Source of the DNA: an uncultured Prevotella sp.
GTDB taxonomy: Bacteria > Bacteroidota > Bacteroidia > Bacteroidales > Bacteroidaceae
DNA: 64,000 nt
Reading direction: 5' to 3'
NCBI GenBank assembly: GCA_900550035.1
Contig: URQS01000012.1
Span: 4,050 to 68,049, forward strand
Both the position numbers and the translations under genes were made by a program. Under the pieces are notes generated by a model. It was not told where the DNA came from. It ran no database searches and worked only from the letters and a program-made list of their open reading frames with translations. How positions within the stretch are numbered: the stretch's first letter is position 1; the number at the start of each line of letters is the position of its first letter. Below, one piece after another: positions 50,015 through 58,332 of this stretch.

Positions 50015-50428
50015 ATGGAATCTGATGAGAAATTTTTAGAGAGGAAATTCGGAAGACAGAACCATTTTGCTGTCCCCGAAGGATACTTGCAGAACTTGAC
50101 CGCATCTGTAATGGCCAATGTCAGCAAGCAGCCCGACTGTGATATGCCAAATAAGGAAACTGCCTATTCAAAAGTTGTTGTTATGCAACCTTGGTGGCGA
50201 CGTACTCGTGTGCGTATAGCTGCGGCGGCTGCCTGTCTGTTGGTGGCTGGCGGTACGGCTTTTTATACGTATACGGATTCAGAGCATAATGCCGAGCCGG
50301 TTTCTAATGTTGCAGCATCCACTTCGAATCATAATATAGAGATGGGAACTTCTGCATCATACAATGAAATAGCCGACTATACTATGCTCGATAATGATGA
50401 TATTTATTCGCTTTTAGCAAGTAATTAA
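50015..50428 (+). CDS. Single-pass membrane protein, putative anti-sigma factor
   Basis: The 137-residue protein has a cytoplasmic part of about 65 residues (ESDEKFLERKFGRQNHFAVP), one membrane helix (RIAAAAACLLVAGGTAFYTY) and an outer part rich in Ser, Asn and Asp ending in YTMLDNDDIYSLLASN. It directly follows the sigma gene and has the size and topology of Bacteroidota anti-sigma partners. No ZAS zinc motif is seen, so the call rests on position and topology. Its stop overlaps the next start (taatg). Confidence 0.65.
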   Translation: MESDEKFLERKFGRQNHFAVPEGYLQNLTASVMANVSKQPDCDMPNKETAYSKVVVMQPWWRRTRVRIAAAAACLLVAGGTAFYTYTDSEHNAEPVSNVAASTSNHNIEMGTSASYNEIADYTMLDNDDIYSLLASN

Positions 50429-50889
50429 TGTTGAAAAAACAGGAAAGAATGAGAATAAGTAAATTTCTGATAATTGCACTCATGACTTTTGTAGTGTCAT
50501 TGGCGCAAGCCCAGAAGCCGAAGCATTTTGACCCAGAACGCTTTCAGCGCGAACTTGAACAATTCATAGCTACACAAGCATGCTTGTCTCCGGCAGAGTC
50601 GGCTGAGTTTTTCCCGGTTTACCGTGAAATGCGCAATAAGCAATGGGCGTATTTCGCAAACGAACGTCGTCTGCGTCATATCGACACAAGCGATGACAAG
50701 GCATGTGCTGAGGCCATTCGCAAGCGTGATGCTGGCGACTTGGAGCTGAAACGTATCCAGCAGACGTATCACGAGAAGTTTATGACTATTCTGCCGGCAT
50801 CAAAAGTATATCTTATTATTAAGGCAGAGGATAATTTCCATCGTCGATTGTTCAAGCCAAACAATGGGGCAAAGAAGAAAACCAATTAA
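50428..50889 (+). CDS. Small periplasmic protein, CpxP/Spy-like in layout
   Basis: The 153-residue protein has a signal peptide (MRISKFLIIALMTFVVSLAQ ending at AQAQ) and a fully helical charged body (RFQRELEQFIATQACLSPAE, FFPVYREMRNKQWAYFANER) ending in lysines. The layout resembles CpxP/Spy-type periplasmic sensors and chaperones that act on extracytoplasmic stress pathways, but no LTxxQ repeat is clear. The ATG at 50428 overlaps the preceding stop by one base; the ATG at 50449 also fits and gives a shorter N-region. It should report to, or be controlled by, the sigma factor two genes upstream. Confidence 0.65.
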   Translation: MLKKQERMRISKFLIIALMTFVVSLAQAQKPKHFDPERFQRELEQFIATQACLSPAESAEFFPVYREMRNKQWAYFANERRLRHIDTSDDKACAEAIRKRDAGDLELKRIQQTYHEKFMTILPASKVYLIIKAEDNFHRRLFKPNNGAKKKTN

Positions 50890-50910
50890 TTTATACAGGA
50901 TATATTTAAG

Positions 50911-51642
50911 ATGCAACGCTATTTTATAACATTCGCCTACGACGGTACGGCTTATCACGGCTGGCAAATACAGCCCAATGGCAACTCTGTACAAGAGGAG
51001 TTGCAGAAGGCTATCTCTACAATATTGCGTGAAAATATAGAGGTCGTGGGAGCTGGACGTACTGATGCCGGTGTGCATGCGCGACGTATGACTGCACATT
51101 TCGAGACTGAAGCCAATTTCGATTGTGCGCAATTGGCTTACAAACTCAATCGTTTGGTGCCACGCGACATTTCTGTTTATGATGTCAATCCGGTCGATGC
51201 TGACATGCATGCACGTTTTAGCGCTACGTTGCGTACATACCATTATTATATACATACACGCAAGAATCCTTTCTTACGTCACTATTCTTGCGAGCTACAT
51301 TATCAGCTCGATTTCGAACTTATGAACAAGGCTGCCGAACGTCTGCTTGCAGTAGATGATTTCGGTGCTTTCTGCAAGGCGCATGCCGATGTCAAGACCA
51401 CTCTGTGCAATGTCACAGAAGCTGTATGGGTGCGTGATGCTGAGGATTCATGGCATTTCCGAATTTCTGCCAACCGCTTTCTGCGCAATATGGTGCGTGC
51501 TGTAGTTGGTACGCTTATCGAGGTGGGACGTCATCGTATGACATTGGAACAGTTTGATCGTGTCATAGCGAGTGGAAGTCGCTCTAATGCCGGTGAAAGT
51601 ATGCCAGGAAATGCTTTATTCCTTGAGGATGTACGGTATTGA
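50911..51642 (+). CDS. truA: tRNA pseudouridine(38-40) synthase TruA
   Basis: TruA converts uridine to pseudouridine at positions 38-40 of many tRNAs. The 243 residues begin YFITFAYDGTAYHGWQIQPN, carry the catalytic D52 in GAGRTDAGVHARRMTAHF, and contain LPRDI-like VPRDISVYDVNPVDADMHAR and ISANRFLRNMVRAVVGTLIE near the end. All are family signatures and the length is normal. It lies 21 bp after the small periplasmic gene. Confidence 0.95.
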   Translation: MQRYFITFAYDGTAYHGWQIQPNGNSVQEELQKAISTILRENIEVVGAGRTDAGVHARRMTAHFETEANFDCAQLAYKLNRLVPRDISVYDVNPVDADMHARFSATLRTYHYYIHTRKNPFLRHYSCELHYQLDFELMNKAAERLLAVDDFGAFCKAHADVKTTLCNVTEAVWVRDAEDSWHFRISANRFLRNMVRAVVGTLIEVGRHRMTLEQFDRVIASGSRSNAGESMPGNALFLEDVRY

Positions 51643-51697
51643 GAAGATTGAGCGTATTGTATGATAATGTAGTGTTGATTATTTGTAGTATTATTTT

Positions 51698-52615
51698 ATG
51701 TGGTTGATATTGGCTTTTTGCTCAGCGGCTTTGCTGGGCTTTTATGATGTTTTCAAGAAACTGGCATTGTCTGGCAATGCTGTCCTACCGGTACTTTTTC
51801 TTAATACGATGATATGCTCGTTGCTGTTTTTGCCGTTCATATTGCTGTCGTCATATACTAATATGCTCGACGGTTCCATGTTTTATGTCGAACAGTGCGG
51901 ATGGGAACAGCATAAGTATATAGTGCTCAAGGCGTGTATAGTTCTTTCGTCGTGGGTGTTCGGCTATTTTGCAATGAAGAATTTACCCATTACCATTGTC
52001 GGTCCTATCAACGCCACACGTCCGGTGATGGTGCTTGTAGGAGCAATGCTTGTGTTTGGCGAGCGACTTAATGTATGGCAGTGGTGCGGTGTGTTGCTTG
52101 CTATCGTCTCGTTCTTCCTGCTTAGTAGAAGTGGTAAGAAGGAAGGAGTTGACTTCCGTCACAACAAATGGATTTTTTCATTGGTGCTTGCCGCTGTGCT
52201 CGGTGCCGTAAGCGGACTCTACGACAAATATCTTATGGCATCGCCTGATAATGGCGGAGTAGGGTTGAGTAGAATGGTGGTGCAAAGTTGGTATAATGTC
52301 TACCAGTTATTCCTGATGGGACTTACTATGCTGCTTATTTGGTGGCCTACACGCAAGAAGACAACAGCCTTCACTTGGCGTTGGAGCATATTGTTTATAA
52401 GTTTGTTCCTTAGTGCTGCCGACTTCGTGTATTTCTATGCACTCAGTCTGCCGGGAGCAATGATAAGCATTGTGTCAATGGTGCGCCGTGGTAGTGTTGT
52501 CGTGAGCTTCTGTTGTGGAGCTGCTGTGTTCAAGGAAAGAAATCTCAAAAGCAAGGCAATCGACATGTTGTTGGTATTGTTGGGAATGATATTCTTATAT
52601 ATTGGTACGCATTGA
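51698..52615 (+). CDS. EamA/DMT-family transporter
   Basis: The 305-residue protein has ten membrane helices in two EamA repeats. The first starts WLILAFCSAALLGFYDVFKK and contains PITIVGPINATRPVMVLVGA followed by MLVFGERLNVWQWCGVLLAI. The second starts FSLVLAAVLGAVSGLYDKYL and contains PGAMISIVSMVRRGSVVVSF, GAAVFKERNLKSKAIDMLLV. These are the usual Glu-Arg segments of drug/metabolite transporters. It should move a small metabolite across the inner membrane; the substrate is unknown. Confidence 0.88.
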   Translation: MWLILAFCSAALLGFYDVFKKLALSGNAVLPVLFLNTMICSLLFLPFILLSSYTNMLDGSMFYVEQCGWEQHKYIVLKACIVLSSWVFGYFAMKNLPITIVGPINATRPVMVLVGAMLVFGERLNVWQWCGVLLAIVSFFLLSRSGKKEGVDFRHNKWIFSLVLAAVLGAVSGLYDKYLMASPDNGGVGLSRMVVQSWYNVYQLFLMGLTMLLIWWPTRKKTTAFTWRWSILFISLFLSAADFVYFYALSLPGAMISIVSMVRRGSVVVSFCCGAAVFKERNLKSKAIDMLLVLLGMIFLYIGTH

Positions 52616-52698
52616 CGATTTGTGTAAATAAAAAATGTATAGTCTTACAATTTATGTATTTTTTGTTTCTACATTTTTCTTATTTCACAGGAAAATGT

Positions 52699-52706
52699 TA
52701 ACTTTG
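52699..52706 (+). promoter_or_regulatory. Promoter -7 box TAACTTTG of dapA
   Basis: TAACTTTG lies 35 bp before the dapA start. Confidence 0.55.
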
Positions 52707-52740
52707 TAGACAAAATGAACATATTATAAGCATAAAATAT

Positions 52741-53628
52741 ATGGCACGAAACATCTTCAAAGGATTAGGTATAGCTCTGGTGACCCCATTCACTGCCAAT
52801 GGCGAAGTTGATTACAAGACGATTGTACGTCTTGTAGAATATCAGATACAGAATGGAGCAGATTTCTTGTGTATACTGGCCACCACGGGCGAGACCCCTT
52901 GTCTGTCGACAGAAGAAAAAGAAAATATAAAGAAATTGGTAGTGGACACTAATCGTGGTCGTCTGCCTATACTCATGGGATGCGGCGGTAACAACACGCG
53001 TGCTGTGGGTGAAGAATTGAAGACAGCTGATTGGACAGGAATTGACGGTGTGCTCAGCGTGTGTCCATACTATAATAAACCTTCGCAAGAAGGACTTTAC
53101 CAGCACTTCAAGGCAATAGCTGAAGCCAGTCCACTTCCAGTGGTATTGTATAATGTACCCGGACGTACTGGTATCAATATGAAGTCGGAGACAACGGTGC
53201 GTCTTGCACGCGACTGTGAGAATATTGTCGCTGTGAAGGAGGCCAGTGGCAGTCTTGAGCAGGTAGACGAAATCATTAAGAACAAGCCAGAGCGTTTTGA
53301 CGTACTCAGTGGTGACGATGCTCTGACATTCTCAATGGTGGCAAGTGGTGCGGCTGGAAGCATCTCAGTTATAGGCAATGCACTGCCTAAGGAGGTGTCG
53401 CGTATGATTCGTCTGGAGTTTAAGGGCGAGTATGAGGCTGCCCGTACTATTCACCACAGATTTACCGAACTGTATTCTCTGTTGTTTGTAGACGGTAACC
53501 CTGCTGGTGTAAAGGCTCTTCTGCATGAAATGGGATTTATTGAAAACGTGTTGCGATTGCCTCTTGTGCCTACACGTATCACTACATTGCAGAAGATGAC
53601 AGAGATATTGAAAACATTGAAAATCTGA
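52741..53628 (+). CDS. dapA: 4-hydroxy-tetrahydrodipicolinate synthase
   Basis: DapA condenses pyruvate with aspartate semialdehyde at the start of lysine and diaminopimelate synthesis. The 295 residues contain GLGIALVTPFTANGEVDY, the TTGE segment (LATTGETPCLS), CPYYNKPSQEGLYQHF, Y137 in VVLYNVPGRTG and the Schiff-base lysine K166 in IVAVKEASGS. The GDDALTFSMVASGAAGSISV loop is present. The aspartate semialdehyde comes from the same branch as the thr operon in this window. Confidence 0.95.
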   Translation: MARNIFKGLGIALVTPFTANGEVDYKTIVRLVEYQIQNGADFLCILATTGETPCLSTEEKENIKKLVVDTNRGRLPILMGCGGNNTRAVGEELKTADWTGIDGVLSVCPYYNKPSQEGLYQHFKAIAEASPLPVVLYNVPGRTGINMKSETTVRLARDCENIVAVKEASGSLEQVDEIIKNKPERFDVLSGDDALTFSMVASGAAGSISVIGNALPKEVSRMIRLEFKGEYEAARTIHHRFTELYSLLFVDGNPAGVKALLHEMGFIENVLRLPLVPTRITTLQKMTEILKTLKI

Positions 53629-53657
53629 TTTCATTAGAAATCATATAGAATGAGGAT

Positions 53658-54671
53658 TTGGCACGCAACGTTGTCATATTTATTAGTCTTGGTATTGGAA
53701 TTGTAGCACTGTTTCTCATAAATCTATTTTATGGAGCAGTGTCAATACCTTTTTCGTCTGTAGTTGATGCCCTTTTGGGGCGTCAGCTGCCTGATGCGAG
53801 CTGGCAATTCATTATTCTCCAATCGCGATTGCCCCAAGCCTTAACTGCTCTTTTGGCAGGTTGTGCTCTGTCTGTATGCGGACTGATGCTGCAGGCTGTA
53901 TTCCGAAATCCATTGGCCGACCCTTCTATTCTTGGCATTAGTAGCGGTGCCGGGTTGGGCGTGGCTCTTGTTATGTTATTGTGGGGTGGCGGATTTGCAG
54001 TAGGCAGCTTGGCGGTTGGTGGCTTTGTTGCTGTGCTTGTTGCTGCGTTTATCGGAGCTTTTTCGGTAACGCTTATCATGTATTTGCTGTCACTCGTGAT
54101 ACGTAGCAACACCATGTTGTTGATAGTTGGTGTGTTGGTAGGTTACGTATCTTCCTCATTTATAGTCTTGCTGAACTTTTTCGCATCACAAGATGGTGTC
54201 CGTGCATATATGATTTGGGGAATGGGTTCATTTTCCGGCGTCCCTCATAGCATGATACCCGTTTTTGCAATGGCAATAATCTTGTGTCTTGTAGTTCCTA
54301 TATTGCTTGCCAAACCACTGAATCTACTTGTTTTAGGAACCAAATACGCCGAAAATCTCGGTGTCAGCATTCGTACAGTACGTAATGCCTTGCTGCTTGC
54401 AAGTGGTACATTGACAGCCGTAGTAACTACTTTTTGTGGACCGATAGCCTTTCTTGGACTTGCAGTGCCACATATAGCGCGTCTTGTTTTCAAGACCGAC
54501 GACTTCCGTGTGCTTATTCCTGCCGTTTTGCTCTGTGGCTCAGCTACTGCGTTAGCATGCAATGCTGCGTGCGTATTGCCGGGCAATGGCGGTGTAATTC
54601 CTTTGAATGTGGTTACACCTTTAATCGGTGTACCCGTTATACTTTATATCATGCTGAAAAAATATTTTTAG
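53658..54671 (+). CDS. FecCD-type ABC transporter permease
   Basis: The 337-residue protein is a BtuC/FecCD-family permease: FIILQSRLPQALTALLAGCA, LQAVFRNPLADPSILGISSG, the ATPase-contact and helix region GVSIRTVRNALLLASGTLTA, and FCGPIAFLGLAVPHIARLVF are conserved. It should move iron-siderophore, haem or cobalamin across the inner membrane. No matching ATPase is adjacent; a binding lipoprotein lies at 62596. The only in-frame start is TTG at 53658. An ATG in another frame at 53650 would join after removal of two bases, so the true start may be lost by an indel. Confidence 0.85.
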   Translation: MARNVVIFISLGIGIVALFLINLFYGAVSIPFSSVVDALLGRQLPDASWQFIILQSRLPQALTALLAGCALSVCGLMLQAVFRNPLADPSILGISSGAGLGVALVMLLWGGGFAVGSLAVGGFVAVLVAAFIGAFSVTLIMYLLSLVIRSNTMLLIVGVLVGYVSSSFIVLLNFFASQDGVRAYMIWGMGSFSGVPHSMIPVFAMAIILCLVVPILLAKPLNLLVLGTKYAENLGVSIRTVRNALLLASGTLTAVVTTFCGPIAFLGLAVPHIARLVFKTDDFRVLIPAVLLCGSATALACNAACVLPGNGGVIPLNVVTPLIGVPVILYIMLKKYF

Positions 54672-54679
54672 AGATTATC

Positions 54680-56749
54680 ATGAACGAAAAAGAACAAATA
54701 TTATATCTACGCGAACAATTGCATGAGCACAACTATAAATATTATGTGCTCAATCAGCCTGACATTTCCGATCAAGAGTTCGACTTCCTTATGCATGAAT
54801 TGCAGGATCTCGAGGCTAAGCATCCTGAGATGTACGATGCCAATTCGCCAACTCAGCGTGTTGGTAGCGACTTGAATCAGAACTTTACCCAGGTCGCACA
54901 TAAGTATCCTATGCTCTCGCTTGCAAATACTTACAACGAGCAGGATGTTGCCGATTGGTATGAGTCTGTAAGTCGTGGACTTGGTGGTGAGCCTTTTGAG
55001 GTGTGTTGTGAGATGAAATACGACGGTTTGTCAATATCGCTTACTTATGTTGACGGTAAACTCGTGAGTGGCGTGACACGTGGCGATGGTGTTCATGGCG
55101 ATGATGTTACGGCAAACGTAAAGACCATCCGTTGCATTCCGCTTGTATTGAAGGAGGGTACCGGCTATCCGAAGGAGTTTGAGATACGTGGTGAGATACT
55201 TATGCCGTGGAAGGTGTTTGAGCAACTGAATGCTGAGCGTGAGGCTGCTGAGGAACCTTTGTTTGCCAATCCGCGTAATGCTGCGAGTGGCACGTTGAAG
55301 AGTCAGAACTCCAAACTTGTAGCAAGTCGTCGTCTTGACGCTTACCTTTATTATCTGTTGGGCGACACTCTTCCTGCAGAAGGACATTATGAGAATCTAC
55401 ATGCTGCGGCACAATGGGGATTTAAGATTTCGCAAGGCATGAAGAAGGTCAGCAGTCTTGAGGAAATATATGACTTCATAAATTATTGGGATACAGAACG
55501 CAAGAATCTACCGGTTGCCACTGATGGTATAGTGCTGAAGGTGAATTCGTTACGCCAGCAGCGTGCTCTTGGATATACTGCCAAATCTCCACGTTGGGCA
55601 ATTGCCTATAAGTTTAAGGCTGAACGTGCTTGTACACGACTTAATGAGGTCTCATACCAAGTTGGTAGAACTGGTGCTGTGACGCCTGTAGCCAATATGG
55701 ATCCAGTACAATTGGCAGGAACTATTGTCAAGCGTGCTACACTGAACAATGAGGATTTCATCCGTAGCTTTGATTTGCACATTGGTGATTATGTGTATGT
55801 AGAGAAAGGTGGTGAGATTATACCTAAGATTGTAGGTGTTGCAGAGGAAAAACGTCCAAAGGACGCTCAGCCAGTTGAATTCATCAAGACGTGTCCTGAA
55901 TGTGGAACTCCACTTGTACGATACGAGGGCGAGGCTGCTCATTACTGTCCCAATGATACTGGTTGTCCTCCTCAGATAAAGGGTAGGATAGAGCATTTCA
56001 TAGCCCGACGTGCCATGAACATCGATTCGCTCGGCCCAGAGACTGTTGATGAGTACTATCGTCGCGGATTGATTCACAATATTGCCGACCTTTATAAAAT
56101 ACAGGTGCAGGACATCAATGGAACTGGCAATCGTGAACGGTCGGCTCAGAAGATTGTGAATGGTATTGAGGCTTCAAAGAATGTTCCGTTCGAACGTGTT
56201 GTCTTTGCCCTCGGCATACGCTTCGTGGGTGAGACTTCTGCCCGCTTGCTTGCCCGTCGCTTTAAGACTATGGATGCTTTGCAGGCTGCTACTATGCAGC
56301 AGCTTATGGATATTGATGGAGTTGGTGAGGTGATAGCCAAGAGCGTGATAACCTATTTTGCCAATCCAGTGAATCAAGAAATCGTTGAACGTTTGCGCTC
56401 TTATGGTCTTCAGATGCAGCTCTCAGAGGAACAGATTGAAGGGACGAGCGAAAAACTTTTGGGTAAGTCAATCGTAATAAGTGGTGTATTCGCAAAACAC
56501 AGCCGCGACGAGTATAAGGCTTTGATTGAGAAGAATGGAGGCAAGAATGTAGGTTCGATTAGTGGCAAGACTTCATTTATACTTGCCGGTGAGAATATGG
56601 GACCGTCAAAACTTCAAAAAGCCGAAAAACTTGGAGTACCTTTAGTAGACGAAGCAACGTTCTTGGAGATGATGGGCGAGGCTTCTGCCGAAAGCGACAG
56701 CGCATCGACTCCCACCGTTGAATCCGATGGTCAGTTGTCGTTGTTTTAA
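54680..56749 (+). CDS. ligA: NAD-dependent DNA ligase LigA
   Basis: LigA seals nicks in DNA with NAD. The start at 54680 (MNEKEQILYLREQLHEHNYK) matches the family; the open frame upstream to 54434 overlaps the permease gene and is not used. The 689 residues show the Ia domain (HNYKYYVLNQPDISDQEFD), the adenylated K113 in CEMKYDGLSISLTY, the OB fold, the zinc finger (CPECGTPL, HYCPNDTGC), the HhH repeats and a C-terminal BRCT domain (LLGKSIVISGVFAKHSRDEY). The Ser/Thr-rich tail is slightly longer than usual. Confidence 0.95.
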   Translation: MNEKEQILYLREQLHEHNYKYYVLNQPDISDQEFDFLMHELQDLEAKHPEMYDANSPTQRVGSDLNQNFTQVAHKYPMLSLANTYNEQDVADWYESVSRGLGGEPFEVCCEMKYDGLSISLTYVDGKLVSGVTRGDGVHGDDVTANVKTIRCIPLVLKEGTGYPKEFEIRGEILMPWKVFEQLNAEREAAEEPLFANPRNAASGTLKSQNSKLVASRRLDAYLYYLLGDTLPAEGHYENLHAAAQWGFKISQGMKKVSSLEEIYDFINYWDTERKNLPVATDGIVLKVNSLRQQRALGYTAKSPRWAIAYKFKAERACTRLNEVSYQVGRTGAVTPVANMDPVQLAGTIVKRATLNNEDFIRSFDLHIGDYVYVEKGGEIIPKIVGVAEEKRPKDAQPVEFIKTCPECGTPLVRYEGEAAHYCPNDTGCPPQIKGRIEHFIARRAMNIDSLGPETVDEYYRRGLIHNIADLYKIQVQDINGTGNRERSAQKIVNGIEASKNVPFERVVFALGIRFVGETSARLLARRFKTMDALQAATMQQLMDIDGVGEVIAKSVITYFANPVNQEIVERLRSYGLQMQLSEEQIEGTSEKLLGKSIVISGVFAKHSRDEYKALIEKNGGKNVGSISGKTSFILAGENMGPSKLQKAEKLGVPLVDEATFLEMMGEASAESDSASTPTVESDGQLSLF

Positions 56750-56780
56750 GTAACAGAGCAATTTATAAATACAAGTAAAA

Positions 56781-57446
56781 ATGAAAGTTGAGGTTTCTGC
56801 TGAGATGCATTCTGTCTGCCCCGTATTTGTAGGCGCTTGCATCACTGCAAACATAAAGAATACAGAATATTCAGCCGAGTTGTGGCGTGAGATTGACGCT
56901 TTGAGTGAAGAGTATCGTGCCATGCTCACTACCGAGTCGTTAAAGCAGATGGAATCAATCCAGGCCACCCGCCGCATCTACAAACTTTGTGGTAAGGATC
57001 CGTCGCGCTATCGTCCGTCAGGTGAGGCTCTTGTTCGTCGTGTGTTGCAAGGCAAACAGCTTTATCAGATTGACACACTTGTCGACTTGATAAATCTTGC
57101 CAGTATGAAGTATGGCTATAGCATTGGTGCCTTTGATGCCGACCATTTCTCGGGTGACACCCTTACACTCGGCATCGGTCGTGAGGGTGAACCTTACGAA
57201 GGTATTGGACGTGGAATGATAAATATTGCAGGTCTGCCGGTGTATCGTGACAATATAGGTGGCGTAGGAACTCCTACGAGCGACCACGAACGTACTAAGG
57301 TAAGTGTCGGCACTACGCATTTGCTTGTTCTTGTCAATGGATATGATGGCAATGAACAGGGTGTACGCGATACTGCGGAGTATATAATAGAACTGCTTAA
57401 TACATATTGCGAAGCGGCAGATGGTTGCTATACATTATATAAATAG
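56781..57446 (+). CDS. Stand-alone B3/B4 (PheT-type) domain protein
   Basis: The 221-residue protein matches the B3/B4 domain, which in PheT edits misacylated tRNA-Phe. Characteristic parts are IQATRRIYKLCGKDPSRYRP, SGEALVRRVLQG, LYQIDTLVDLINLASMKYGY and LPVYRDNIGGVGTPTSDHER. It has no other domain. Free B3/B4 proteins are widespread in bacteria and archaea and may act as trans-editing factors or have other tasks; the function is not settled. It stands between ligA (31 bp upstream) and pantothenate kinase (49 bp downstream). Confidence 0.85.
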   Translation: MKVEVSAEMHSVCPVFVGACITANIKNTEYSAELWREIDALSEEYRAMLTTESLKQMESIQATRRIYKLCGKDPSRYRPSGEALVRRVLQGKQLYQIDTLVDLINLASMKYGYSIGAFDADHFSGDTLTLGIGREGEPYEGIGRGMINIAGLPVYRDNIGGVGTPTSDHERTKVSVGTTHLLVLVNGYDGNEQGVRDTAEYIIELLNTYCEAADGCYTLYK

Positions 57447-57495
57447 CACTTTACAAGAAACAAAATAACGCTAATCATTAAAACAATTCAAAAAT

Positions 57496-58332
57496 ATGGG
57501 AATAGTAATAGGCATAGATGTAGGTATAAGTACGACAAAGATTGTCGGCATCGACGAGCAAGGCAAGGTGTTGTCGCCAATACGCATTCGTGCTACCGAC
57601 CCAGTGACATCACTCTATGGAGCCTTCGGCAAGTATCTGCATGAGAATCATATCAAGCTCAGCGATGTGGAGAAGGTGATGCTTACGGGTGTAGGAAGCG
57701 CATACATCAACGAACCCGTATATGGACTTTCTACCGATAAGGCAGAGGAGTTTGTAGCTGACGGACTCGGAGCGCGTTATGAGACCAAGCTCGACCGTAT
57801 GCTTGTAGTGAGTCTTGGTACTGGAACATCAATTGTAAAGTGCGACGGCGATGATATAAAGCATATTGGTGGTATTGGTATTGGTGGTGGAACACTTCAA
57901 GGTCTTTCACGTCTGCTTCTGAAGACCGACGACATCAAGCAGGTTGCTGCACTTGCTGAGGAAGGCGACATTTCTCACATCAATGTGCTTATTAAGGACA
58001 TTTGTGCCAATCCGTTGCAGGGATTGCCTATGGATGCTATCGCTTCGCTTTGGGGAAATGCAAAGAGCAATGCCTCGCGCGAAGACATTGCTCTTGGTTT
58101 GATATGGATGGTATTGCAGTCTATTTGTAGTGCCACAATTTTGTCGTCGCTTGGTAGCGGTATAAAGGAATTTGTTATGATTGGCAATCTCACTCTCCTT
58201 CCGCAGTGTCAGCGTGTATTCCCTGCTACTGAACGACTTTATGGAGTGAAATTCCGAATTCCTCAATATTCCGAATTCTGTACAGCTATTGGTGCGGCAT
58301 TGTGTTATCGTAAGATAGACGCTAAATTATAG
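57496..58332 (+). CDS. coaW: Type II pantothenate kinase (CoaW-like)
   Basis: The 278-residue protein has the ASKHA-fold motifs of type II pantothenate kinases: the phosphate-1 loop GIVIGIDVGISTTKIVGIDE, phosphate-2 VVSLGTGTSIVK, the central GGIGIGGGTLQGLSRLLLKT and the late FCTAIGAALCYRK. It phosphorylates pantothenate in the first step of CoA synthesis; some relatives act on phosphopantetheine or related compounds. The 3' end overlaps the convergent outer-membrane gene by 6 bp. Confidence 0.86.
   Translation: MGIVIGIDVGISTTKIVGIDEQGKVLSPIRIRATDPVTSLYGAFGKYLHENHIKLSDVEKVMLTGVGSAYINEPVYGLSTDKAEEFVADGLGARYETKLDRMLVVSLGTGTSIVKCDGDDIKHIGGIGIGGGTLQGLSRLLLKTDDIKQVAALAEEGDISHINVLIKDICANPLQGLPMDAIASLWGNAKSNASREDIALGLIWMVLQSICSATILSSLGSGIKEFVMIGNLTLLPQCQRVFPATERLYGVKFRIPQYSEFCTAIGAALCYRKIDAKL

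Noticed and set aside
54434..54679. N-terminal extension of LigA in an open frame
   Set aside because: It overlaps the permease gene in another frame and has no similarity to ligases; the ATG at 54680 begins the known family start.
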